The notes below the pieces were generated by a model. It had not been told where the DNA came from. It saw only the letters and a program-made list of their open reading frames with translations, and made no database searches. DNA of 43,220 nt, taken from a virus. The DNA is taken from positions 1 to 43,220 of the IMG/VR virus record IMGVR_UViG_3300017963_000401. One strand, 5' to 3'. The position numbers were made by a program, and so were the translations under genes. Positions 31,019 through 40,062 of this stretch are shown piece by piece. The first letter of the stretch is position 1. Each line of letters opens with the position of its first letter.

Positions 31019-34000
31019 ATGAACCGACCCCTGACGATTGGCCTGGCTACGCTCGGCCTTCCCTTCACCGGCAACACTCTTGAGAAGCGCGGACTCGGAG
31101 GTTCCGAGACTGCTGCGATCTCTGTTGCTCGATCGCTCGCCAAGCTTGGGCACCGGGTCATGGTGTTCTGCAACTGCGAAGAGGAGGGTGTGTTCGACGG
31201 TGTCTCCTACTACGGGGTTGACAAGTTCGCCGCGATGAACCGCACGATCGCGTGGGACGTGTTCATCGCGAGCCGCTGGCCGGAATTCCTCACGCAGCCG
31301 AACAAGGCTGCCTGGCGAGTGCTCTGGCTGCACGACACGATCCAAGACAAGGGTCGGCTCTGCGGGAACCTCTACCAGACGGACGAGATCTTCCTCCTCT
31401 CCGACTTCCACATCGACAACTACACGGTCGGGACGAACGAGAAAGACGAGAAGGAGAACAAGATCGCCGAGTTCCGGCAGTTCATGTGGAAGACGAGCAA
31501 CGGCATCGACCTCGACCTGATCGAGAAGCACCGGCAGGAGAAGGTGCCGTTGCGGTTCTTCTACTCGAGCCGACCGGAGCGCGGACTGCACTGGCTTCTG
31601 CGCGACATCTGGCCGAAGGTGCTCGAGAAGTATCCGCAGGCGACCTTGCACTACTGCAACTACAGCCTGGGAGGGATGCAGGTTCCAGAGCACGTCACGC
31701 AGATCAACGCGATGTGCAAGGAACTCACCCAGCGCTTCGGCGACTCGGTCGTGAACGTCGGACATCTCACGAAGGACCGGCTCTACGAGGAGATGTCCAA
31801 AGCACAAGCGCTCCTCTACCCGACCGACTTCCCTGAGATCTCCTGCATCACGGCTATGGAGGCTGCCGCCTGCAAGACGCCGATCATCACGACTGATGAC
31901 TTCGCTCTGCGGGAGACGGTCGGGAACAGCGTCAACGGGTTCCTAATCCGCGGCAAGCCGGGGACGGAGGAGTACACGGCAAAGTTCGTGCGCAGGCTGG
32001 ACTTCCTGCTCTCCAACCCAGACATCGCGAAGTCCATGCAGGACGATGGTCCCCAGTGGATCATGCAGCGTGGCTACACCTGGGATGCAGTCGCGGAGAA
32101 CTGGACGGCTCACTTCCGGGAGAAGCTCGCTCACCGTGTCGCGACCAAGCCCACCGAGATCGTTTCGGAGCTTCTGCGCTCCGGCAACGTGATGACCGCG
32201 GTGGACTTCGCCAAGAGCGTTCCGGGTCATGGGCTGCTCGCTCGTGCCGAAGAGGAACTCGCCGAGGTCACCAGGCAGGACCCGATCGACCCCGAGAACA
32301 TCACGAGGATGATTCAAGACGCGCTGCCTCGCTTCAAGCGCGCAGCCGAACTCGTAGCTCGTTCTCTCGAGCGCACTCCGAACTACATCATCGACTTTGC
32401 CAGCGGGGTCGAGGGTTTCGGCTTGGTGGCAGCCAAGATGTTCCCTGAAGCCCAGGTCGTTATGTTCGACGCCGACGAGGAGATCGTCAGCCTGCACGCG
32501 AGGTCGATCGAGCAGATGGGGCTTGGGGATCGTGTTCAGGTCCACGTCGCGACCTCGATCCCAGGCGATTACCACAAGAAGGCCGATGTGGTGTTCGTCG
32601 GCGGGTACTTGGAGAGCCTCCTCCGACCGTGGGAAGAGTTCGAGTGGCTCAGTCGCATTCCTCAGAACGATGGGGTGCTCGTCGTCACGTCGAAGACCGG
32701 AGCGACTTCGGCGACGCTTGAGGATGGTGCGCCACGTCTCTGGAGCCTGACCCAAGAGGACTACTCCGAGATGGTCGGCACCGAGGTCGCTGCGCGCCTC
32801 GCCTTCGTGGAGGAGGACATCAGCGACGGTGGAGACATCCAGGGTTCGTGGGTTTGCGTGTTCGGTGTCGAGAACGGCGGGTTCAAGGCGCAGCCCCTCA
32901 ACACCGTCCGCAGGGTCGAGATCACTCGCCCCTACCAGAGCCTTGCTGTCTGCATGATCGTGCGGGACGGAGAGGACTACCTGGCGAAGTGCCTCAAGCA
33001 CGTCGAGCCGATCGCCGACAAGATCGTGGTCGCGTTCGACACGCGTACCAGCGACCACACCAGGCAGCTTTTCGAGTGGCACGTTCCGCAGGAGAAGCTC
33101 GAGATCCGCGAGGTCGAGTTCGACCATTTTGCGCAGATGCGCAACGCCAGCATCGAGGGCGTGACGGAGGACTGGATCTTCTGGCTGGACACCGACGAGA
33201 TCGTGACCGACCCAGCCAAGCTTCGTCGCTACCTCCACACGACCATGCTCGAGGGCTTCGGCATCAAGCAGTGCCACCTCATGCTCGACGTTCACGGCAC
33301 CTTCGATATGCCGATTCGCGTTCTACGGAATCGTGAGCACTACCGCTTCGTCGGCTGCATTCACGAGCACTGCGAGGACACGTCGAAGGGCGGCTACGAC
33401 AACCCGATCCGCCCGACGATGCTGATCCCCGACGTGAATCTCGCGCACTACGGCTACCTGCACGAGCGGCAGCGCAGGGACAAGTGCTCGAACCGGAACA
33501 TGGCTCTTCTCCAAAGGGACCACGACGTGTATCCGGGTCGGCAGTTGACCTGGGTCCTGATCCAGCGCGACCACATCAACGTCGCCAAATGGAGCAAGGA
33601 GCGGGAGAAGCAGCAGAGGATTCTCCCAGGAAGTCCTGCACACAAGCATCTCGAGGCAGCGATCAGGCTCTACCTGACGCACCTGGCAGACCCCTCGCAC
33701 GTCTACAACAAGCTTGCCTTTCCGATGTATCAGGAGGCTTTGGCGATGCTCAGCGAGAACAAGCTCTGCTACGCAGATCGCCCCTGTCCTCCCTTCTCGA
33801 TTGCTCTCGGGCTCTCCGCCAGCATGGGCAAGCAGGCGAACAAGGGTGTCGAAGCTGACGACCGATGGTTCCTCGACCGTGACGAGTGCCGCGCCTTCTT
33901 CGGCACTCAGGTCGGCCAGATGCTCGTGCGTCTTGGTGCTCAGGGCATGGACGACTACAAGCAGCAGACCAAGGAGTTCAAGCCGATCGAAGCCGCCTAC

Positions 34001-34072
34001 CCGCCCGAGGCCGCAAAGCTGCTCGAGATGGGCACCAACGCGATTCACACGAAGACGGGCAGGCTGCGGTGA
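31019..34072 (+). CDS. Trifunctional GT4-methyltransferase-GT2 glycosylation enzyme (1017 aa)
   Basis: Three domains read off in order. Residues 1-380 form a GT-B glycosyltransferase: RGLGGSETAAISVARSLAKL, NGIDLDLIEKH, YSSRPERGLHWLLRDI and the EX7E signature in DFPEISCITAMEAAACKTPI. Residues about 440-620 form a Rossmann methyltransferase-like domain: YIIDFASGVEGFGLVAAKMF, VVMFDADEEIVSLHARSIE, VFVGGYLESLL. Residues about 638-860 form a GT-A (GT2) transferase: SLAVCMIVRDGEDYLAKCLK, VVAFDTRTSDHT and the metal-binding WLDTDEIVTDP. A helical tail follows (about 860-1017). It would build a glycan, perhaps on virion proteins, since it lies between neck and tail genes. Confidence 0.85.
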   Translation: MNRPLTIGLATLGLPFTGNTLEKRGLGGSETAAISVARSLAKLGHRVMVFCNCEEEGVFDGVSYYGVDKFAAMNRTIAWDVFIASRWPEFLTQPNKAAWRVLWLHDTIQDKGRLCGNLYQTDEIFLLSDFHIDNYTVGTNEKDEKENKIAEFRQFMWKTSNGIDLDLIEKHRQEKVPLRFFYSSRPERGLHWLLRDIWPKVLEKYPQATLHYCNYSLGGMQVPEHVTQINAMCKELTQRFGDSVVNVGHLTKDRLYEEMSKAQALLYPTDFPEISCITAMEAAACKTPIITTDDFALRETVGNSVNGFLIRGKPGTEEYTAKFVRRLDFLLSNPDIAKSMQDDGPQWIMQRGYTWDAVAENWTAHFREKLAHRVATKPTEIVSELLRSGNVMTAVDFAKSVPGHGLLARAEEELAEVTRQDPIDPENITRMIQDALPRFKRAAELVARSLERTPNYIIDFASGVEGFGLVAAKMFPEAQVVMFDADEEIVSLHARSIEQMGLGDRVQVHVATSIPGDYHKKADVVFVGGYLESLLRPWEEFEWLSRIPQNDGVLVVTSKTGATSATLEDGAPRLWSLTQEDYSEMVGTEVAARLAFVEEDISDGGDIQGSWVCVFGVENGGFKAQPLNTVRRVEITRPYQSLAVCMIVRDGEDYLAKCLKHVEPIADKIVVAFDTRTSDHTRQLFEWHVPQEKLEIREVEFDHFAQMRNASIEGVTEDWIFWLDTDEIVTDPAKLRRYLHTTMLEGFGIKQCHLMLDVHGTFDMPIRVLRNREHYRFVGCIHEHCEDTSKGGYDNPIRPTMLIPDVNLAHYGYLHERQRRDKCSNRNMALLQRDHDVYPGRQLTWVLIQRDHINVAKWSKEREKQQRILPGSPAHKHLEAAIRLYLTHLADPSHVYNKLAFPMYQEALAMLSENKLCYADRPCPPFSIALGLSASMGKQANKGVEADDRWFLDRDECRAFFGTQVGQMLVRLGAQGMDDYKQQTKEFKPIEAAYPPEAAKLLEMGTNAIHTKTGRLR

Positions 34073-34254
34073 ACCAAGACCACGAAAAGCAGCGGGAAAG
34101 GCTAGTAGACTTCATTCGCACCTTGCAGGAGCGGCAGTTCTTCGGGAAGGTGGAGGTGGACATCCAAGCGGGAAACATCCTGCGGGTGGTGAAGACCGAA
34201 TCCATCAAGCTGGAGGATCAAGGTGACGAAGCTCCCCAAAGGCGTGGGCCGTAA
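34069..34254 (+). CDS. Small DUF2292-like protein (61 aa)
   Basis: GTG 34069 overlaps the glycosyltransferase stop (GTGA). The product reads ERLVDFIRTLQERQFFGKVE, then VDIQAGNILRVVKTESIKL, the helix plus FGKVxVxIQxGxIxxVxxxE pattern of DUF2292 proteins, a small two-strand domain common in bacteria and phages. The end overlaps the next tiny gene. Function unknown. Confidence 0.65.
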   Translation: MNQDHEKQRERLVDFIRTLQERQFFGKVEVDIQAGNILRVVKTESIKLEDQGDEAPQRRGP

Positions 34255-34333
34255 AGCCAAGCGAATCGGCAATCGCAACAAGTCCTTCAGCCGTAAGCGC
34301 AACAAGCGCTTGAAGATCCGCAAGAAGCGCTAG
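34223..34333 (+). CDS. Tiny arginine/lysine-rich protein (36 aa)
   Basis: GTG 34223 lies 6 nt after GGAGG. The product MTKLPKGVGRKAKRIGNRNK ends NKRLKIRKKR; about half the residues are Lys or Arg and none are acidic. It overlaps the DUF2292-like gene by 32 nt. It could bind nucleic acid, neutralise DNA charge or act as a small assembly cofactor. Confidence 0.6.
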   Translation: MTKLPKGVGRKAKRIGNRNKSFSRKRNKRLKIRKKR

Positions 34334-34335
34334 TA

Positions 34336-34725
34336 GTGCCCAAAGACAGCAACCTACTGCTCGAGCTATTGGCAGCCTATCTGGCTGCCAATAGCGTAGG
34401 TGTGCTTGGCGAAGACCTTTGGATCCAAGCACTTCCGGTCGAATCGGAGAATGGGGTCGTCGTCGTGCATACAGGCGGCGTCTCCTTCCCAGACGATCCG
34501 ACCCGACGACCGGCGTTTCAGGTCGTCGTCCGCAACGTGAATGCCGAGGCGGGCTTGGCAAAAGCGGTGGAAATCAATAATCTGCTGGACAACAAGTGGA
34601 ACGTCCTGCCCAAGTGGCCTGGACGAATCACGGCAACTGCTGAGCCAGGAACCTACTTCAAGGACGACGCGGGACGGGTTAACTACCCGCTCAACTACGT
34701 GATCGTCACGACGACCCAGCGCTAG
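34336..34725 (+). CDS. Tail terminator-like protein (129 aa)
   Basis: GTG 34336 follows the tandem stop of the preceding gene. The product has N-terminal LLLELLAAYLAANSVG, then DDPTRRPAFQVVVRNVNAEA, GLAKAVEINNLLDNKWNVLP and a beta-strand end NYPLNYVIVTTTQR: the alpha/beta pattern of phage tail terminators that cap the tail tube. It directly precedes the tail tube gene. A perfect 12-bp inverted repeat lies at codons 11-20. Confidence 0.7.
   Translation: MPKDSNLLLELLAAYLAANSVGVLGEDLWIQALPVESENGVVVVHTGGVSFPDDPTRRPAFQVVVRNVNAEAGLAKAVEINNLLDNKWNVLPKWPGRITATAEPGTYFKDDAGRVNYPLNYVIVTTTQR
34366..34394 (+). repeat. Perfect 12-bp inverted repeat inside the tail terminator gene
   Basis: CTATTGGCAGCC (34366-34377) and GGCTGCCAATAG (34383-34394) surround TATCT. 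It encodes LLAAYLAANS near the start of the gene. A stem of this strength 30 nt after the start codon could slow or gate translation. Confidence 0.8.
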
Positions 34726-34737
34726 GAGGATTGCGCG

Positions 34738-35598
34738 ATGGCCGATAAGACTTTCACGAACCAAATCAACGAGGTCGAAGTCTCGCTGGGTATCCAGCGG
34801 CTTCTGATCGCTGACCTTCCCGCCACCTGGGAGCCGGAGACTCAGGGTCGTATCGACCTGGGTAGCCTGCCCGCAGGCTTCTTCGATCTTGGAGCCGTGG
34901 TAGAGGACACCCCCTCTTTCGCGGTCACCCGGACCAAGTTCCAACTCGATGCCGGCCTGCCTGCGGTTCGACAGTTCGAGGCTGTGATCGGGCTCGAGGG
35001 CACCTTCGAACTCAGTCTGCACTCGAACTCGTGGCGCAAGGTGCAGTTCGCCTTCGGCAACTACAGCAACGTCTCGAGCACGACTGCGGTCGCGACCATC
35101 GCCAGCGTGACGAACCAGAACGTCGTCACCTTCGCGAACACGACCGACCTCCAGTCGCTCGCGGTCGGTCGCCAGATCGCCATCGCTACCGCGGTCGCGG
35201 ACTTCGACAACCCGGACACGGTCGAGACGCGGATCGGGTCGATCACGGACGACGGTCTGACCGTCGCCTTCGCGATCACCCCCCTCAACACGATCGCTGC
35301 TGGCGACTTCGTCGGCATCTACGACTTCGTGGAGGCTTTCGTCGGCACCAACGAAATCCGTGAATCGATGCTGCTCGGCGTGACCGACTTCATCGACGGC
35401 AGCCAGGTGATCCACCAGTTCTTCAAGGTGACCCCCGGCGACGAGTTCACCGAGGAGATTCGTCCGACCGAGAATGAGCGGATCCCGCTGAACTTCAACG
35501 CTTTCGGCGTCAGCCGAGACGACATTCCCGGCGCTGGTGGCAAGAACCAACTCGTCATCGCTCGTCGCGTTTACTTCCCGACGCTCGGCGACTGCTAG
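34738..35598 (+). CDS. Major tail tube protein (286 aa)
   Basis: ATG 34738 follows CTAGGAGGATTGCGCG. The product is beta-rich with an N-terminal FTNQINEVEVSLGIQRLLIA, a central inserted Ig-like segment (ATIASVTNQNVVTFANTTDL, VGRQIAIATAVADFDNPDTV) and closing strands (KNQLVIARRVYFPTLGDC). Size and place between the tail terminator and chaperone genes identify it as the tube protein. The fold is inferred from pattern rather than a search. Confidence 0.75.
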   Translation: MADKTFTNQINEVEVSLGIQRLLIADLPATWEPETQGRIDLGSLPAGFFDLGAVVEDTPSFAVTRTKFQLDAGLPAVRQFEAVIGLEGTFELSLHSNSWRKVQFAFGNYSNVSSTTAVATIASVTNQNVVTFANTTDLQSLAVGRQIAIATAVADFDNPDTVETRIGSITDDGLTVAFAITPLNTIAAGDFVGIYDFVEAFVGTNEIRESMLLGVTDFIDGSQVIHQFFKVTPGDEFTEEIRPTENERIPLNFNAFGVSRDDIPGAGGKNQLVIARRVYFPTLGDC

Positions 35599-35648
35599 TC
35601 CTAACGGGCTAGCACAACACCTCTGACCTAAGCACTAGGAGGAGAAAC

Positions 35649-36197
35649 ATGACCGATGATCTTCAGGGCTCTGCCGCAGCTTCGGTTGCGGAGAGCCTTC
35701 GGGACACGACCGCTGAGGAGATCGTGCGGCTTGCTGAAGACGAGCGAGCCGCACTCTCCAAGGTTCTGTTCCCGGACACCGACGTTCGTGAGATCGTCAT
35801 CCTCGACAAGCCGCGGAAGCTCCGCCCACTTCCGATCAAGTGGTCGAAGCAGATCCACGCTCTCGTCAAGCCCTTCCAAGATCAGGTTGGGCGCGCGATC
35901 CAAGACCAGATCGCGAAGAAGGCCGACGCCGAAGACGTGAACGAGGAGCACATCCTGAAGGTGCTCTTCGACATCGCCGACGTGCTGGTCACCTACTACC
36001 AGTGGGAGGACGTGAAGGCGGCTCTCGAGGAGGAGGAGATCACTCTCGGCGAGGTGCAGGATCTCGTTGTGCGCCAGACGACGCTCCAGGCAGACAACGA
36101 TTTTTTGCTAACCGGCTTGCGCATGTTGGTGACGCTCATGCGGCAAGCAGAGATCAGGTCCGTCCGCTTGAGGAGCACGCTCGCTGGGCTGTTCTAA
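35649..36197 (+). CDS. Tail assembly chaperone G-like
   Basis: ATG 35649 follows CTAGGAGGAGAAAC. The 182-residue product is acidic and helical: TAEEIVRLAEDERAALSKVL, then REIVILDKPRKLRPLPIKWS, and VLFDIADVLVTYYQWEDVKA. It precedes a -1 slippery site (36101-36107) that gives a longer G-T fusion reading to 36424. Together the two forms act as chaperones for the tape measure and tube, as in lambda gpG/gpGT. It sits right before the tape measure gene, as expected. Confidence 0.85.
   Translation: MTDDLQGSAAASVAESLRDTTAEEIVRLAEDERAALSKVLFPDTDVREIVILDKPRKLRPLPIKWSKQIHALVKPFQDQVGRAIQDQIAKKADAEDVNEEHILKVLFDIADVLVTYYQWEDVKAALEEEEITLGEVQDLVVRQTTLQADNDFLLTGLRMLVTLMRQAEIRSVRLRSTLAGLF
36101..36148 (+). 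other. Programmed -1 frameshift site
   Basis: The zero-frame codons GAT-TTT-TTG contain the slippery heptamer T-TTT-TTG (36101-36107). Seven nt downstream a stem forms: GCTTG-C-GCATG (36115-36125) with CATGC-GG-CAAGC (36137-36148), loop of 11 nt. A -1 slip moves ribosomes from the G frame to the T frame that ends at 36424. Confidence 0.85.
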
Positions 36198-36424
36198 CTG
36201 AGCGCTTTGGGACCAGCTTCGATGACCTGATCTCGAGACACACGGAAGGACAAATCCTCCTCCTCTCCGTGGGTTTCCGCAGGTATCAAGCCTGGCTCCA
36301 AGGCGATCAGCCAAGAAAGCAAGCCGAACCTAAGCCGAAGAAGTCGCAGAAGAAGCCTTTCGCTAAGATGACCGGAGAGGAATACATGCGACACGTCAAC
36401 CGGACTGGTAGAGGCTTCATCTAA
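36107..36424 (+). CDS. Tail assembly chaperone T extension (via frameshift)
   Basis: This frame has no start of its own that I trust; it is entered from the G frame at 36107 by a -1 slip, giving a fusion of about 258 residues. Real-looking sequence begins ANRLAHVGDAHAASR and continues with RFGTSFDDLISRHTEGQILL, then FRRYQAWLQGDQPRKQAEPK and EEYMRHVNRTGRGFI. The basic Lys/Pro linker is typical of T domains that bind the tube protein. The stop overlaps the tape measure ATG (TAATG). Confidence 0.8.
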   Translation, partial: ANRLAHVGDAHAASRDQVRPLEEHARWAVLTERFGTSFDDLISRHTEGQILLLSVGFRRYQAWLQGDQPRKQAEPKPKKSQKKPFAKMTGEEYMRHVNRTGRGFI

Positions 36425-39400
36425 TGGCCGGCGTGAACATCGGCGGCATCAACCTGAGTATTCGGGTCGATGGTCGAGGTGCTCGTCAAGAGCTTTCGAA
36501 CACGCAGCGGAACCTCCTCCGCTTCAATCGGACGCTCAGCGACACCGAGAACGAGACTCGGAACCTCACGCAGCAGATCGGTGCGCTTCCCACAGCTATT
36601 GCGGCTGTGGGAGCCGCGCTGGGTGCTGCTCGACTAGCTGCCTTTGGTCGTGACGCTGCGCTGCTTGCCGCTCGCGTAGAGAATCTGGCGACTGTCCTCA
36701 ACAACGTCGGTCGTATTGCTGGGCAGAGCGGAACCCAGCTTGGTGTTCTCGAGCGGAACGTCAAGCGACTGGGTATTACGACCCAGGCCGCTCGTCGGTC
36801 GCTCACCCAGCTTGCCCAGGCGAACATCGACCTGAGCCGCGCCGCGGAGCTTACCCGCGTCGCTCAGGACGCTGCGGTCATCGCGGGTGTCAACTCCTCG
36901 CAGGCTTTCGAGCGCCTCGTTCTCGCGATCCAGCGAAACGACGTTCGGCTCCTCCGCAACCTGGGCATCGTCATCAACCTGAACAACGTCTATGCACGCT
37001 TTGCTCAGGAGACGGGACGCACGACGAAGAGCCTGACCGCATTCGAGAAGCGGCAGCTTGTCCTGAACGAAGTGCTTGACAAGGGTCGGCTGATCGCAGG
37101 CACCTACGAGGCTGCCCTTCAGGATGTCGGTAAGCAGATCTCCTCGCTGCCCCGACTCACTGAGGAGGCGACGGTCGCGGTCGGCAACCAGTTCCTTCCG
37201 GTTCTCCGCGAAGGTGTCTCCGCGGTCAGTGACTTCCTGAAGGCTTTCCCCAGCGGAGGCGCGTTCATCACTCCTCGAGCCGTGGCGAACATCATTACGT
37301 TCGGAACGGCTGTCGTAGGTCTTGGCGCAGCCGCAGGGAGCGTCAAGCTCCTGACCGTGGCGTTTGGGGCGCTGACCGCACTGACTGGTCCGATCGGTCT
37401 TCTGAGTGCTGCGGTTGTTGGTCTTGGTGCTCTGGCCGCGACTGCGTTCGTTGACGCCACGATCGAGGCGGAGAACTACCGCAAGGAACTCAACGAACTC
37501 AAGAGCACCCAGCGTGAGTTCTCGCAAAGCGTGTTCGACACCCGCAGGGACCTACAGGATCTTGGCGGCGAGACTGCGTTCGAGACGCTTAGCGAGGACG
37601 CTGCTCGCTTCGACTCCTTCGTTCAGAGACTTGCGCTTCGCTTTCCGCAGTTCCGCAAGGAGCTTGAGGCAATTCGCGAAACCGGAAGCATCGCTGAGCT
37701 TGAGGCGTTCTTCGGTGTGCAGCTTCCCCGTGCTCTGCAAACCTCTCAGGGTGACGTTCAGGAACTCCAGACGCAGCTTGCTGCTGCCGAGCAGACGTTT
37801 CGTAACGAACTTGAGCAGACGCTCAACCTGCGCGAACGCGAGGCTCGAAATCTAGAACTCACCGACCGCGTCAAGCGTGATGGGTTGGTGCTTAGCATCA
37901 AGAGCAACAGAGTTCTCGAGGCGCAGCGAGCGGTGCAATCTCAGTTGAATACGGCTGTTGAGCAGGGCGCTGAAGTCTTCGCCCGTCAAAACAAGGAGCT
38001 TTTGGAGGCTGAGCCTCTGCTTCGCGGTGCTGCTCGTGCGGCGATTGAAGCTCGAGAGGCTCTTGAGGGCGCGGAGCGTGCCCAGCTTTTCGCTGACGCG
38101 CAGCAGGTTGATGCTGAACTCAAGGTTCTTCAGCAGGCTGCCAACCTTGCGATCAACGAGACGAAGAAGCTCCAGACCCAACGACGCAACCTGTTCAAGA
38201 ACACGAACGCGCGGATCCTTCTGGACTTCACCCAGCAGCAGCAAGCGCTTCGAACTGAAGCAGTCAAGACGGACTCCGAGCTTCGAGATGCCGCAAACAC
38301 CTTCCGTGAGGCGCAGGAGGCGGAAGCGGAGGCAACGTTCCAGTCGAAGCAGCGTCAGGCGCTCGCCATCGAGGATCTCGATAAGCGCGAGAAGGCTCTC
38401 AGCAATGCTCGGCGGGAGCGGGTTCGCACGCTTGAGCGTATTGAAGAGCAGGCGACCAACATCGTCAGCGAGGGAACGCGACAGCGGGAAGCGATCCTTG
38501 ACGCAGAAGCACTCTCCATCGACATCGTCAATCAGCGGCTTTCGCGACAGCGGCAAGAGCTTCAAGCGCTTATCGAGACGCAAGAGCTTCAAGCTGCTGG
38601 TGTGAGCCCTCGTCTCATCAAGTTGAACGAGCAGCTTGCTAAGGCACGAGAGGAGTCGATCCGCTCCGTCAACGGTCTTCAGATCGCCATCGCACGTTTG
38701 GACAACCAGATCAGAAAGCGAGAGCTACAGCTTCAGGATCGTGCAGAAGGGGATTCGGCTCTCGCTGCTGCTCTTGGCGTTTCTGATCCGCAGCTTCGGA
38801 AGCTCCGCAACGCACTTGAGCAGGCACAGCGTCTACAGGAGGAGTCCTTCACCGAGATCGAGAACCGGCGTGCTCAGCTTGCCGACCAGACGCGGAAGAG
38901 GATCGAGGAAGACTTCCGTCGCATCGAACAGGAAGAACAGCGGATTCTGAACCGGGTCCGCAAGATCCGCGCCGCGGGTGAACTTGAGGACGAAACCCCA
39001 GACCGCAGTTTCGAGGGGCTGAACCGCTCGATCCGCCAAGCTCGCCAGCAAGGGCTCGAGGTTCAGAACTTCCTCCGCCAGTTCCGTGCAGAGCTTTCTG
39101 AGCGCGGGCTCGGGACGGCTCTCTCGAACGACATCGACGTGTTCTCTCGTCGGATCGACCTCATCCGCCGAAGCACGCGAGACGTGGCAATTCCCGGATT
39201 CTCTGATCTGACGCAGACGGTTGAGCAGTTCCGGCAGACGCTCGAGCGTGCATCCAGTCCTCAGCAGATTCAGCAGCTTGAGCGAGCCTTCGCCTTCACC
39301 CTGCGCGATCGAATCGTGCAGAGTCGAAACGAGCTTCGTGGTCTGCGTGAGCAGCTTGAGGCGTTCCGCACTGGGGGCCGACGCACACAAGAGCGTGATC

Positions 39401-40062
39401 AGCGCCTCGAGCGGCAGCGGCGACTCAACGAGCTTTTCGAGGCTGGTGTGGATCAACAGACCGCTCGCCGAGAGATCTCCCGTCTCGAGGCAGAGGATCG
39501 CGCCAAGCTCAACGCGCAGGAAGAGGAACTCGAGAAGAAGATCCGTGAGAGCCAGCGCAGCCAGAAGGCGCTGAACGACGAGGTACGTCAGATCGAGGAG
39601 TCCTTCTCGACGCTAGCCGACAAGCAGCGAGCGGCTGTTCAACAGTTGGTCGAGGACCAGAAGGAACTCAACCGGCTCAAGCGTGAGGAGCTTTCTCTCG
39701 AGGAGAAGGCACTCGAGGCTGTTCGCAAGCGGAGGGCTGGGGCGACGACGGCTGCGGAACGATTTGGCGCAATCGACGCTCTACCGACCGACACCGGAAT
39801 CGGAGACTCCATCACGAAGGAAATCGCGGCGCAGCGCAAGGAGTTGGACGATACCGGAAGTGAGGTCGTCAACCGACAGAAGAAGGTCACCAAGGGACTC
39901 ACCGAGCTTCAGCAGCTTCTCGCCCGAAACCTCAAGAACATCGGAGACGAGTTCCAGATCCAAGACCAAGTCATCGCGCAAACGGTGCGTGAGATTCTCG
40001 TCGGTCAGCGCAACCTTCTCGTCCGGTCGCTGAACTCTCGCACTGGTGGAGCACCGCGCTAA
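36424..40062 (+). CDS. Tape measure protein (1212 aa)
   Basis: This is the longest gene and directly follows the tail chaperones. The product begins MAGVNIGGINLSIRVDGRGA, has a hydrophobic stretch AAAGSVKLLTVAFGALTALT, then GPIGLLSAAVVGLGALAATA (about 300-340) like other tape measures that interact with the host membrane, then nearly 850 residues of continuous coiled coil rich in Gln, Arg, Glu and Leu. No lysozyme or peptidase domain is recognised. At 0.15 nm per residue it predicts a tail near 180 nm. It overlaps the next gene (TAATG). Confidence 0.9.
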   Translation: MAGVNIGGINLSIRVDGRGARQELSNTQRNLLRFNRTLSDTENETRNLTQQIGALPTAIAAVGAALGAARLAAFGRDAALLAARVENLATVLNNVGRIAGQSGTQLGVLERNVKRLGITTQAARRSLTQLAQANIDLSRAAELTRVAQDAAVIAGVNSSQAFERLVLAIQRNDVRLLRNLGIVINLNNVYARFAQETGRTTKSLTAFEKRQLVLNEVLDKGRLIAGTYEAALQDVGKQISSLPRLTEEATVAVGNQFLPVLREGVSAVSDFLKAFPSGGAFITPRAVANIITFGTAVVGLGAAAGSVKLLTVAFGALTALTGPIGLLSAAVVGLGALAATAFVDATIEAENYRKELNELKSTQREFSQSVFDTRRDLQDLGGETAFETLSEDAARFDSFVQRLALRFPQFRKELEAIRETGSIAELEAFFGVQLPRALQTSQGDVQELQTQLAAAEQTFRNELEQTLNLREREARNLELTDRVKRDGLVLSIKSNRVLEAQRAVQSQLNTAVEQGAEVFARQNKELLEAEPLLRGAARAAIEAREALEGAERAQLFADAQQVDAELKVLQQAANLAINETKKLQTQRRNLFKNTNARILLDFTQQQQALRTEAVKTDSELRDAANTFREAQEAEAEATFQSKQRQALAIEDLDKREKALSNARRERVRTLERIEEQATNIVSEGTRQREAILDAEALSIDIVNQRLSRQRQELQALIETQELQAAGVSPRLIKLNEQLAKAREESIRSVNGLQIAIARLDNQIRKRELQLQDRAEGDSALAAALGVSDPQLRKLRNALEQAQRLQEESFTEIENRRAQLADQTRKRIEEDFRRIEQEEQRILNRVRKIRAAGELEDETPDRSFEGLNRSIRQARQQGLEVQNFLRQFRAELSERGLGTALSNDIDVFSRRIDLIRRSTRDVAIPGFSDLTQTVEQFRQTLERASSPQQIQQLERAFAFTLRDRIVQSRNELRGLREQLEAFRTGGRRTQERDQRLERQRRLNELFEAGVDQQTARREISRLEAEDRAKLNAQEEELEKKIRESQRSQKALNDEVRQIEESFSTLADKQRAAVQQLVEDQKELNRLKREELSLEEKALEAVRKRRAGATTAAERFGAIDALPTDTGIGDSITKEIAAQRKELDDTGSEVVNRQKKVTKGLTELQQLLARNLKNIGDEFQIQDQVIAQTVREILVGQRNLLVRSLNSRTGGAPR

